Assembly (NCBI GenBank): GCA_022647725.1 | Contig: JALCLG010000001.1 | Span: forward strand, 1,714,001 to 1,778,000 | Length of the DNA stretch: 64,000 bases | From: Bacilli bacterium | Lineage (GTDB): Bacteria > Bacillota_I > Bacilli_A > RFN20 > CAG-288 | Reading direction: 5' to 3' | Shown here: positions 1 through 9,010 of the stretch, piece by piece | Layout: the number at the start of each line of letters is the position of its first letter | Numbering within the stretch: position 1 is the stretch's first letter | The notes under the pieces: model-generated | The model's input: the letters and a program-made list of their open reading frames with translations, nothing else | Told to the model about the DNA's origin: nothing | Database searches by the model: none | Made by a program: the position numbers and the translations under genes

Positions 1-80
1 CGGTTGCAAAGAAAAAATATTTCATAATTTCAATGGATTTATTGAAATTCAATTGCCAAAACGACTATACTGAAATCATT

Positions 81-1019
81 ATGGCAACATTAAAAGATAT
101 TGCGCTGAAGACAGGCTTCTCGGTTTCGACCGTTTGTTATGCCCTGAATAATGATCACCGCATCCCCGAAGAGACTCGTGACAAAATTGTTCAAGCGAGC
201 AATGAATTACATTACGAGAGGAAAAAATCCGCTTCTCCAAAAACAGATTATCGGAAATTCGTGGTTTTCTGCATTGCTTCTATGAATGGCGTTATTTATA
301 CCGAATTGTTTGATGCCATTCACCGGGTTCTCCACCTTTCCAACTGCAAAGTGATGATCTATCTTGGAACCGATATTACCAACATTCATTGGATGGATGG
401 GCTGATTATTCTGAATCCGAATGTCAAAGACAAGGATATTCGGGAGATGGTCTCTCGAAAAATACCTGTCGTCGTGATGGACCGGGAAGCGGATATTGAT
501 GGTGTCTCTTCGGTCGTCCTGGATAACAGCAACGGCATGACGGAACTGACAAGACGAGTCTTAGCCAAGGGGGCCAAGACCTTCGCCTTTGTTTCCGGGC
601 CGGATAATTCCATTGAATCCCAATTGCGCTTCGCTGGCTTCCAAACCGGGTTAGCCGAAAAATCGGTCTCTTTTTCCGAAGAAAATCATTTCCATGGTGA
701 TTTCACTGTGGATTCCGGCTACATTGTGGCGGAGACTTCTTTTGTTCATGCCGTGGAACTGCCGGATGCCATTGTCTGCGCCAACGACGAGATGGCCTTA
801 GGCATCATGCAGGCTTTCCATGATTACAATGTTGACTATTTTGGCAAAACCATTATTACCGGCTTCGATGGCTCGGCTAACAAGACCCATCTCGGCTTCA
901 TCACCTGCAAATGCAATCACACCCATTGGGGCTCTGTGGCCGCTTATGTTCTGACCGAGATGTTCAGCAAAATCCGCTCTGAGAAGATCAAGATTCTGGT
1001 GGATGTCACGGAGTACTGA
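81..1019 (+). CDS. LacI/GalR-family transcriptional regulator
   Basis: DNA-binding repressor of the LacI type. The first 50 residues form the typical LacI helix-turn-helix (TLKDIALKTGFSVSTVCYALN), followed by the hinge and a periplasmic-binding-like effector domain with late motifs such as PDAIVCANDEMALG and ITGFDG. An upstream in-frame ATG at 33 adds 16 residues that do not belong to the family, so the start is set at 81, where LacI proteins normally begin; the product is 312 residues. No strong Shine-Dalgarno is visible. The stop lies 2 nt before the next gene, so the two are probably co-transcribed. The effector is unknown; a sugar is usual for the family. Confidence 0.85.
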   Translation: MATLKDIALKTGFSVSTVCYALNNDHRIPEETRDKIVQASNELHYERKKSASPKTDYRKFVVFCIASMNGVIYTELFDAIHRVLHLSNCKVMIYLGTDITNIHWMDGLIILNPNVKDKDIREMVSRKIPVVVMDREADIDGVSSVVLDNSNGMTELTRRVLAKGAKTFAFVSGPDNSIESQLRFAGFQTGLAEKSVSFSEENHFHGDFTVDSGYIVAETSFVHAVELPDAIVCANDEMALGIMQAFHDYNVDYFGKTIITGFDGSANKTHLGFITCKCNHTHWGSVAAYVLTEMFSKIRSEKIKILVDVTEY

Positions 1020-1021
1020 GC

Positions 1022-1717
1022 GTGTCCTACATTGAAATCCTGATTTTGGTATTTCTCTGCCTTATCGGAGTGATTCTCACTCTGTGGGTAGGCTATTTAG
1101 GTATTGTCAGATACCGCAAGGCAAATGAGGAAACCCAGGATGGTTCCTATGATAGAAGTAAAAATGAGGAACTGGGTCATACCATGGTCAGATCCGCTTG
1201 GATAACTGGCCTTTCGGCCTTCGTCCTCGTTGCATTGCTAGTGCCCAAAATGGTCTTTTCAGCTCATGGCGATATCATCGAAGAAAAAGATTCCTATTGG
1301 GTGATGGTTACCGATGATTCCATGGCCAGCGTCAGCAGTGAGAATGCCGATTTGACCCAGGCCGGACTCGCCGATCCTGTCTACCGCTATGATGCCTTGG
1401 TTTTCAGCAAAGACACATCCGGGCTGAAAACCTTCGATGTCGTCTTTTATGAGGATGTGGGTAGGGTTGCTATCGCCCGTTACCTTGGTCCAGACAGCCA
1501 GGGGCAGGCAATCTTAGAAAAGGATGCCCTACCGCAAAGCAAGGTTTCACTTCCGTTAGCGCAAATCTTGGGAATCCGGACTGCTCGTAAAGGATTTCTG
1601 TCTTTTCTGCTTTATTTAGGCTCATCGGCAGCCATCTATGTGATGATCGGCTTTCTGCTTGCGGACGAAGCCCTGTATCTTGTACTAGCGTCAAAAACGC
1701 GGCATCTGAACCGTTAA
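1022..1717 (+). CDS. S26-like membrane signal peptidase homolog
   Basis: A 231-residue protein with one N-terminal membrane segment (residues about 5-27), a second at 58-78 and a C-terminal one at about 195-220. The extracytoplasmic part carries VTDDSMAS, which fits the nucleophile-serine box of S26 signal peptidases, and later FDVVFYEDVGRVAIARYLG, laid out like the box that supplies the catalytic base. In that second box an Arg/Ala pair stands where Lys or His is expected, so activity is uncertain. The start is GTG with GGAG about 9 nt upstream. It follows the LacI gene by 2 nt and overlaps the convergent RDD gene by 4 nt. It could instead be an inactive sorting or anchoring protein. Confidence 0.5.
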   Translation: MSYIEILILVFLCLIGVILTLWVGYLGIVRYRKANEETQDGSYDRSKNEELGHTMVRSAWITGLSAFVLVALLVPKMVFSAHGDIIEEKDSYWVMVTDDSMASVSSENADLTQAGLADPVYRYDALVFSKDTSGLKTFDVVFYEDVGRVAIARYLGPDSQGQAILEKDALPQSKVSLPLAQILGIRTARKGFLSFLLYLGSSAAIYVMIGFLLADEALYLVLASKTRHLNR

Positions 1718-3057
1718 GAGGAGCTCTTCCCGTCGGATATCGGCTCTTTACCAGTGAGAATCGCAATCTCAGCGGAATGATCCTGATTCTTTGGGGTGTC
1801 TGGCTCTTTAGGAGGCAAATATTTCGTGGTGTCTTTCAACTGAAGACGACTGGCGTAATCGGCCAAGAAGAGATGCTCTTTTTTCAGAGAAAACAGTAAT
1901 AAGGAAGCCAACCCTAAAAGGGCTGAGAAAACAATGAAATAAAGATAGCGAACCCCGGAACAGAGAGACACCGTCAGCAAGGAAAACTGACCTAAAAGGA
2001 TCGGTGGCAGGGCCACTACCCAAAGTTCAGAGAGGAAAAGAACTGCCAGCCGAACTAAAAAATGGAGGACAGTGGGTTGGCCGCCATCGAGGGTTTCGTA
2101 CGTCAGATGGAAGACTCTCATACCCAAGGTCTGGCCATGGCGGAAAATCAGTGGAAGCAAGAGGTAGTAAACCAGAAAGACAGCAAGATAACTCAGGGTG
2201 AGCGGAAGAGTCTGATTCCTTTTGTAAGAAGCATAGTCTGCAAGGAACGTTTTCAGCAACGAAATATAAGTTGAATTGCTGGATTCGATTTCTTTGATGC
2301 CGTAGCTGACGGCAGCGGAATAGACCGATAGCAAGGCGGCATAGATGTCCTTTCCGCCGGTTTCAGTAGTATTCAGCATTACATAGTCATGGAGCTGGAA
2401 AGCCGTCTGCTTGGTTAACAAGGATTCTTGAAGCAAAGGTTTCGTGAAATCCAAACCGGTTTCCCAATAGGAGGCCTGATCGGAGCTTTGCATACCTAGG
2501 ATCCCCAGATAATAGAAGCGATAAAAGTTATCGGAATAGTCCGTATTGTCGATGCTGTAGGAAACGGGCATGATGGCCTTGTTCTGTTCTCGGTAACAAA
2601 GGAAATAATAACTGAGATCATCGGCGGAATAGTCGCTTGTGGCATTGAGAGTATCCGCTAAGGCCAAACTCACCGGTTGGGCAGTGCCTTGGCCATCAAG
2701 CTCCGTATAAAGGAGCGGTTCACTGCTGTCGTTCTGGTGGTAATAATACGTTGTACGGATGAGGCGGGTTATGGCCTTCGTAAAGCCAGTTTCCACTGGC
2801 ACCAAAGACTTGCCGTCTTCGGCTGTTTTCTGCAGTCTTGTGTCGCTGACAAAGCTGAGGATGGTTTCGGAATCCTGCTGATAATGGCTTTTAGCTTGGG
2901 CAATGAAGGGAAAATAATCTCCTAAAGGTAAGAAGATGCCTCCGAAGAAGACCAGGCAAAGACAGAAAAAGACCGAGAAATCAGCAACGGCTGCTTTCAT
3001 TTTTGTCTTCAGGTCCGCGATTTTGTAATCCCGGTATTCAGAAGGTGATGTTTTCAT
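1714..3057 (-). CDS. RDD-family membrane protein
   Basis: A 447-residue integral membrane protein. A membrane segment at about residues 23-48 is followed by a large extracytoplasmic loop of roughly 230 residues rich in Ser, Thr and Tyr, then three membrane segments with GQTLGMRVFHL, the signature of RDD proteins (usually GQTPGKR). The C-terminus is charged and cytoplasmic. RDD proteins are poorly understood; some are linked to ion transport. The long loop is larger than usual for the family. The gene ends inside the last codons of the S26-like gene on the other strand. Confidence 0.65.
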   Translation of the reverse strand: MKTSPSEYRDYKIADLKTKMKAAVADFSVFFCLCLVFFGGIFLPLGDYFPFIAQAKSHYQQDSETILSFVSDTRLQKTAEDGKSLVPVETGFTKAITRLIRTTYYYHQNDSSEPLLYTELDGQGTAQPVSLALADTLNATSDYSADDLSYYFLCYREQNKAIMPVSYSIDNTDYSDNFYRFYYLGILGMQSSDQASYWETGLDFTKPLLQESLLTKQTAFQLHDYVMLNTTETGGKDIYAALLSVYSAAVSYGIKEIESSNSTYISLLKTFLADYASYKRNQTLPLTLSYLAVFLVYYLLLPLIFRHGQTLGMRVFHLTYETLDGGQPTVLHFLVRLAVLFLSELWVVALPPILLGQFSLLTVSLCSGVRYLYFIVFSALLGLASLLLFSLKKEHLFLADYASRLQLKDTTKYLPPKEPDTPKNQDHSAEIAILTGKEPISDGKSSS

Positions 3058-3168
3058 GGCTTCCTTCTTTCGCTAACTAAGTATAACAAAAATGTCCAGG
3101 GACGATGGGGGAACAAAACGCAAACAGCCGTAAACAATTTTATCATAGTAAGAAACCCCTTACAATGT

Positions 3169-3174
3169 TATACT
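3169..3174 (+). promoter_or_regulatory. Probable -10 box for the oxidoreductase operon
   Basis: TATACT sits 22 nt before the ATG at 3196, with GAGGT as ribosome binding site in between. No convincing -35 is visible. A small dyad, GTAAG and CTTAC around a 6-nt loop, lies just upstream and could be an operator. Confidence 0.35.
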
Positions 3175-3195
3175 ATTCAAAGCGAGGTAACCCGT

Positions 3196-5250
3196 ATGGA
3201 TAGCAAATACGAAGCGCTGTTTACGCCGTGGAAGATCGGCAATGTCGAAATCAAGAACCGCATTGTCATGACCTCCATGGGCGGCACGTCGATCTTTGGC
3301 TGGATGGAGCCGAACCATTTTGATGAGGAAGCGGCCAAGTTCCTGATGGAACGGGCCAAGAACAATGTCGGCCTGATTCTTCCTGGCATTGCTCCTATCC
3401 TTAATCCGATGCTGGGCCAATGGCTTTATTCCAATAAGGGCATGTATCGGAAGCTCAAGGCCTATATGGTCGAGTTCCACAAGACGGGAGCCAAGCTCTT
3501 CGTCCAGCTGACCGCGGGTTTCGGCCGCAGCTTTGCCATCAACAGCACGATGGAGAAGATCGAGAACAACAAAGTCCTTAACTTCTTAGCCAAGCCGGTT
3601 CTCAACGTTGACCGCATTTGTGCCTCCGCCAGTCCTTCGCCGAATCGCTGGTCGGACAAGGTCCCCTCGCGGGCATTGACCGTCAAAGAAATCGAGAAGA
3701 TGGTCCAGGCTTTTGCCAAGACCGCCAAGCTTCTGAAAGAGGCCGGCGTCGATGGCGTTGAGATTCACGCCGTCCATGAAGGCTATCTCTTGGATCAGTT
3801 CACGTTGAAATATGTCAACAAGCGTACCGACCAGTACGGCGGCACGTTTGAGAACCGCTACCGCTTCCCGGTGGAGATCGTCAAAGCCATCAAGGAAGCC
3901 TGCGGCAAGGATTATCCGGTCTCGCTCCGTTATTCCGTGGTCTCCAAGACCAAGGGCATGAGACAGGGTGCTCTGCCGGGTGAGACGTATACCGAAGTCG
4001 GCGGGATATGGCCGAGAGTGAGAAAGCGGCCAAGTATCTTCAGGATGCCGGCTACGATATGCTCAACTGCGATAACGGCACCTATGATGCCTGGTATTGG
4101 TCGCATCCGCCGGTCTATATGCCGCAGAACTGCAACCTCGAGGATGTCGAACACATCAAGAAGTTCGTCTCCATCCCGGTCGTCTGTGCAGGCCGTATGG
4201 ATCCCATCACCGCCAATGACGCCATCAAGGAAGGCAAGCTCGATGGCATGGGCGTTGCCCGTCAGTTCTTAGCCGATGGGGCCTGGGTCACCAAGATGAT
4301 GGAAGGCAAGGAAGCCGAAATCCGTCCGTGCATCTGCTGCCATAACGGCTGCTTCAATATGTGCCATTATAAGGGCGTCAGCCAATGATCAGGAGCTCGA
4401 AGATGCTGTCCATATGGCACGCTGTGCCATCAATGCCGAGACGATGCAGACCAACAAGCATTACATTGAGCCCACGAAGAAGCCGAAAGTCGTCGCCATC
4501 ATTGGCGGCGGTGTCGGCGGCATGGAAGCCGCCCGGGTTCTGAAGCTCCGCGGGCATACGCCGATCATCTATGAGAAGTCCGACCATCTTGGCGGTGTCT
4601 TTACCAAGGCTGCCTCTCCCTCATATAAGGAAAAGGACAAGGAGCTTTTAGCCTGGTATGCCCTGCAGATGAAGGATCTTGGCATTGAGGTGCACCTCAA
4701 TACCGAAATCAAGGATCTCTCGAAGCTGATTGCCGATGAGGTGATTGTCGCCACCGGCGCCGTCGCCAACAAGATTCCGTTACCAGGCATTGAGAAGACC
4801 ATCGAAGCCTGCGAGTATCTGGGCGGGACGAAGAAAGTCGGTCAGAGCGTCATCGTCATCGGCGGCGGACTGACAGGCTGCGAGATTGCCTACGATCTTT
4901 TCAATCAGGGCAAGAGCGTCACGATTGTCGAGATGAAGGATGACCTGATCGCCCAGAAGGGCGTCTGCATGGCCAACTCCACGTATCTCCGTGAATTCTT
5001 CGCTCTCCATCAGGTTCCGGTCTATCTGGAAACCAAGGTCAAGGCCGTCACCGACAAGGGCATCACCGTCCAGAGCAAGGACGGCAAGGTCTTCGATCTG
5101 ACTGCCGAGTCGGTGATCCGCTCGGTCGGCTATCATCCGACCCCGGCCTTCCCGGAGGACAAGAAAGTCCACCTGGTCGGCGACTGTGTCAAAGTCGGCA
5201 ATCTCCGCTCCGTCATCTGGAAGGCCTATGAGACCGCGATGAGCATCTAG
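3196..5250 (+). CDS. FMN/FAD/Fe-S enoate reductase-like oxidoreductase, frameshifted
   Basis: Old-yellow-enzyme family reductase with a C-terminal FAD/NAD module, as in 2,4-dienoyl-CoA reductase and BaiCD/BaiH. The N-terminal TIM barrel shows GVEIHAVHEGYLLDQF and NKRTDQYGGTFENRYRF. A four-cysteine cluster (PCICCHNGCFNMC) fits a 4Fe-4S site. Then come FAD (VVAIIGGGVGGMEAARVL) and NAD (SVIVIGGGLTGCEIA) dinucleotide folds. The reading frame changes twice: one base is missing near 4000-4004 and one extra lies near 4380-4383. All domains are present once joined, so the gene is probably whole in the cell. The stop lies 12 nt before the aconitase X gene, which implies a shared pathway. The substrate is unknown. 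Confidence 0.8.
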
Positions 5251-5262
5251 GAGGAAAAAATC

Positions 5263-6560
5263 ATGTATAAGCCGTTGATGGAGCTGACGCCGGAGCAACA
5301 GGATATCCTGTCCGGCAAACAAGGCGAGACGAAAGCCAAGATGATGGAATGCCTGGTCCGCTATGGCGATATCTTCCATGCCAAGAGGCTCTTACCGATC
5401 ACCCATCCGGAAGGCCATCTGGTGACCAGCTTCGGCATTACGATGCTGAAACCGATTTATCCGCTGATGGATGAGTTGATCAAGGCCGGACTCAAGGCGC
5501 CGGAAGGCTTTACCGTCGATCCGCGCCCGATTGACTACGCCAATGTCAAATGCAATCCGATTGAAAAGCTCGTCTTCGACAAGTTCATGTATTCCAAGCA
5601 GGAAAGCTACGAAAAGCAGCTGCAGGCCATCGGCCTTAAGGATACCAACGGCTTTACCTGCACGTCCTATCTTCCCGAGATCGGCAACACCCCGAAGGAA
5701 GGGGATGTCCTCTCCTGGGCGGAAAGCAGCGCCGTCGTCTTTGCCAACTCGGTCTTAGGCGCCCACTGCAACCGCAACTCCGGCGTGCTGGAGATGTTCG
5801 GCATGCTCTTAGGGTATGCTCCGGAGTTCGGGTTCCTGACTGCCGAGGGCCGGAAGGCTACCTGGAAGGTGATCGTCAAGACCACCACGAAGCCGGAAGC
5901 CCAGATCTTAGGCTCGGCTGTCGGCATGAAGGTGCTGACGGAAGTTCCGTATGTGGAAGGCCTGGATCCGTATCTGAAGCCGCTTCCGGATGAGGATACC
6001 GTCGCCTACTTGAAGGATTTCGGTGCCGCCACTGCCTCCAATGGCGCTGTCGGCCTTTATCACATCGACAAAGTCACCCCCGGAAGCCAAGGAGCAGGGC
6101 GAAGGCCTGCTGAAGGAAGGCTACAAGACGTATGTCATCGACGATGCCGAGATCGAACGGGTCTACCAGTCGTATCCGGTGATGTGGAAGAATCCGGACA
6201 AGAAAGCCCAGAAATGCTTTATCGGCTGCCCTCATCTCACCCCTCAAACAGCTGGTGGACTGGACCGATAAGCTCAGTGCCGGACTTGTTGCCTCGGGTC
6301 TGAAGAAGCTGACGGTCGATACCGTCTTAACGACCTCGCCGCAGGTGGCGGCCGAATTCAAGAAGACCGACGGCTATCCAAAGCTTCTGGCGACAGGTGC
6401 CCATCTCTCCTATATCTGCCCGCTGATGTATACCAATAACCCGGTGGCGGGAAAGAAACGCATCATGACCAACTCCAACAAGCTCCGCACCTATTCCTTC
6501 AGCCGGTACTACAAGGATCAGGAAGTGCTGGACATCCTGACCGGAAAGGAGCAGGCGTAG
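5263..6560 (+). CDS. Aconitase X catalytic (large) subunit, frameshifted
   Basis: AcnX-type dehydratase, a 4Fe-4S relative of aconitase. The start MxLTPEQQDILSGKQGE, then LVRYGDIFHAKRLLPIT, SYLPEIGNTPKEGD, WAESSAVVFANSVLGAHCNRNSG and GCPHLTL, match the family. Known members dehydrate cis-3-hydroxyproline or mevalonate 5-phosphate; which reaction applies here is not decidable. The frame shifts twice, each time by one extra C in a C-run (6077-6081 and 6240-6243), which looks like homopolymer miscounting. The ribosome binding site AGGAGG lies directly before the ATG. The stop is 1 nt from the small-subunit gene. Confidence 0.8.
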
Positions 6561-6561
6561 T

Positions 6562-7023
6562 ATGAAAGAATTCAAAGGACGCGTCCTTTTTGGCGGAACG
6601 TTCGATGGCGAGGCGGCGGTGACGCATCAGGGCTTCAATACCTTGGCGTCGTTTGAGAAGAGCGCCCTCTCCTCGAGTGCCAAGAAGGTGCTGGTCTCCG
6701 ATCAGAACAACAAGGATCTGTTCAAGGTCAATATCACCGGCAAGGCCTTATGCCTTCCGATGACGGTCGGCTCCACCACCGGCGGCATGGTCATTCAGAC
6801 CGTGGCCAGCCGTGGCCTGGCACCGAAAGCCTGGCTCTTCTCCAAGGAGATTGATTCCCTGGCGGCCTCGGGCCTGATTCTCGCCAATGTCTGGAACAAG
6901 GTTCCGCTGATTGCCATCGATCAGCTGGGCGATGACTTCCTGGCGGCCGTCAAGACTGGCAATCATATCGTCATCAAGGAAGACGGGACGGTACAGGTCG
7001 TGCCTTGTCTCATATTTCTTTGA
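6562..7023 (+). CDS. Aconitase X swivel-domain (small) subunit, 3' end altered
   Basis: The small swivel subunit of AcnX (DUF126). GRVLFGGTFDGEAAVTHQGFN, LCLPMTVGSTTGG and the late IDQLGDDFL region fit a phosphohistidine-like swivel fold that closes the AcnX active site. It follows the large subunit immediately, as in bacterial two-gene AcnX loci. Family similarity runs to about 6998; the last residues (PCLIFL) are read from the joined ABC transporter segment, so the true C-terminus is probably lost or displaced by a few residues. Base composition drops abruptly at the same point. Confidence 0.75.
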   Translation: MKEFKGRVLFGGTFDGEAAVTHQGFNTLASFEKSALSSSAKKVLVSDQNNKDLFKVNITGKALCLPMTVGSTTGGMVIQTVASRGLAPKAWLFSKEIDSLAASGLILANVWNKVPLIAIDQLGDDFLAAVKTGNHIVIKEDGTVQVVPCLIFL

Positions 7024-9010
7024 CCTTGCCTGAGAAGGGACTCGTCTTTCTGGTTGGCGAAAGCGGTTCTGGGAAAACGACTCTTCTGAATTTGATTGGG
7101 ACCCTTGATACTCCGGATGAAGGAAAAATAGCCTTCAATGACATTGCTCTGAACACGCTGAGCGGCAAAGATCTTGATAATTTCCGTAACCATCGAATCG
7201 GCTTTGTTTTCCAGGATTTCAATTTGATATCCAATTATTCCGTAGGTTCGAATATCTCCCTTGCCTTGGAACTCCAGGGAAAAGTCCATAACAAGAATAA
7301 AGTCTGTGAATTGCTCGAAAGAGTCGGTCTCTCATCCAAGGCAGGAGACAAACCTTTTTACGATCGAAGAATCAGTGAATTATCCACCGGACAGAAGCAA
7401 CGAGTTGCCATCGCCCGAGCCTTGATCAAAGACCCGGACTTGATTCTTGCGGATGAGCCTACCGGCTCCCTGGATAAGGAAAATGCCAATTCTCTTTTCC
7501 AGCTATTGAAACAGCTCTCTTCCAGTCGCCTGGTTTTCGTGGTATCCCATGATGAGGATCTGGCCAAGAAGTATGCTGACCGGATCATCCGCATCGACGC
7601 GGGAGTCATCGTCAGCGACGATTCTTTGCTAGCGGTACCTCCGGCCGATTCCACGGCAGCAGCTGAAAACCCAGCGAAGGAATCCGACAAAAAGAGACAA
7701 AGCAATCTTCCGTTGACACGTTGTTTAAGTATTTCTTTGTCCTGCCTGACGCATAAAAAGCTGCGTCTTGTATTTTCGCTCTTGGCAAGTTTTATTACTT
7801 TGGTTTGCTTTGGCTTCTCCTTCGCAGTAAGCCATAGCGATGCCAATCTTCCTCAAGTTCAGAAGCTTTACGAAAACGGGTACCAAATGGCCGTTGTTTC
7901 ACCCGGTGGCTATTATGTCACTTCGTCGGGAAGCGATGCACCTAATACTCGCCATGATTGCTATACCTTTTCCAAAGATCAAATCAAGCAGATCCAAGAC
8001 TATTCTTCAGGAAAAGAGATGCCTGAAGTTTTTGGATTTGACAGCACCAGCAGCCCGAAGCCTAATTTTACGGACTCCTTAGCCGTCTCCGCAGAAAGCC
8101 TTTTTGCCTTGGGGGCCGGGAATACCAATCCTTATCTGACCTTGGCACTGAGAAGCTTTAACAACCTTTTCGAAATTGACTCTGACACGGGTTATGCTGA
8201 TGCCAAACTCACCGCGGATTCTCGCTTTAAAGATTCCTCCCTTTGCCAGCTTCCGCAGACTTATTCGCAAATCGGAATTACGGATTTTCAGGCCGACTTA
8301 TTCATTCGCTTTGGGTATTCTTCCAGCGATGGAAAGGTAACGGAAGTTAAATCCCCCGATGACCTCATCGGTAAAGCCATCGGCAATTACACCATCTCCG
8401 GCGTTTTTTCCACCGAGGAAAGCAAAGACCTTTATTCCCAATATGACAGACAAGACTATTCCATGACCAACGATATCGATATGCAATATCAGATCAATGG
8501 TGTCCACCCCTGTACTTTTGGGTTTGTAAAAAAAGGATTCAGTCAGCACTTGATCAATGCGGCACGGAACTATCCTGATGATGCCGAGATTGCTTACGAA
8601 AACTATCTTCATCATGTTCTTCTGAAATTATCGGGAAACAAACTTGCCGATGAGTCTTTCTTTAAGAAAATGAAATATTCCGTTAAGGGTGGACCGGGAG
8701 AAGAGTCTTTTCACTATGCGGCTTCTTTGCTCTCCGTTTATTCAGGGTATACCGATGCTTCGGCCAGTCTGCGAGATTATGATTTTATTTTAACCATTTC
8801 CATTGTATCCCTTGTTTTTGGCTTCCTAAGCATTCTGTTGCTTACCCTGTTTCTGACAGGCTCCCTGGAAGACAGACAAAAAGAATTCACTATTCTCAGG
8901 TCGTTAGGATGCCCGAAGAAAACCGTTGCCCTCATTGCTTTTATCGAAAGTCTTGCCTTAGCTCTTGTTGATTTTATTCTGTCCAGTGCCGGAATCCTTA
9001 TATCCGGAGT
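7002..9010 (+). pseudogene. MacB-type ABC transporter (ATPase + permease), both ends missing
   Basis: An ATPase domain fused to an FtsX-like permease. Seen are Walker A (GESGSGKTTLLNL), the signature helix ([15 protein letters not shown]) and Walker B ([12 protein letters not shown]), then a membrane segment near residue 250, a large extracellular region, and a membrane pair near the end. The ATPase starts at the strand just before Walker A, lacking roughly its first 20-30 residues; the only start is a TTG inside the joint. The permease stops in mid-helix at about 9005, where the reverse strand of the sensor kinase begins. Third-position GC is lower than in both flanks. Such transporters export peptides or resist antimicrobials. 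Confidence 0.8.
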
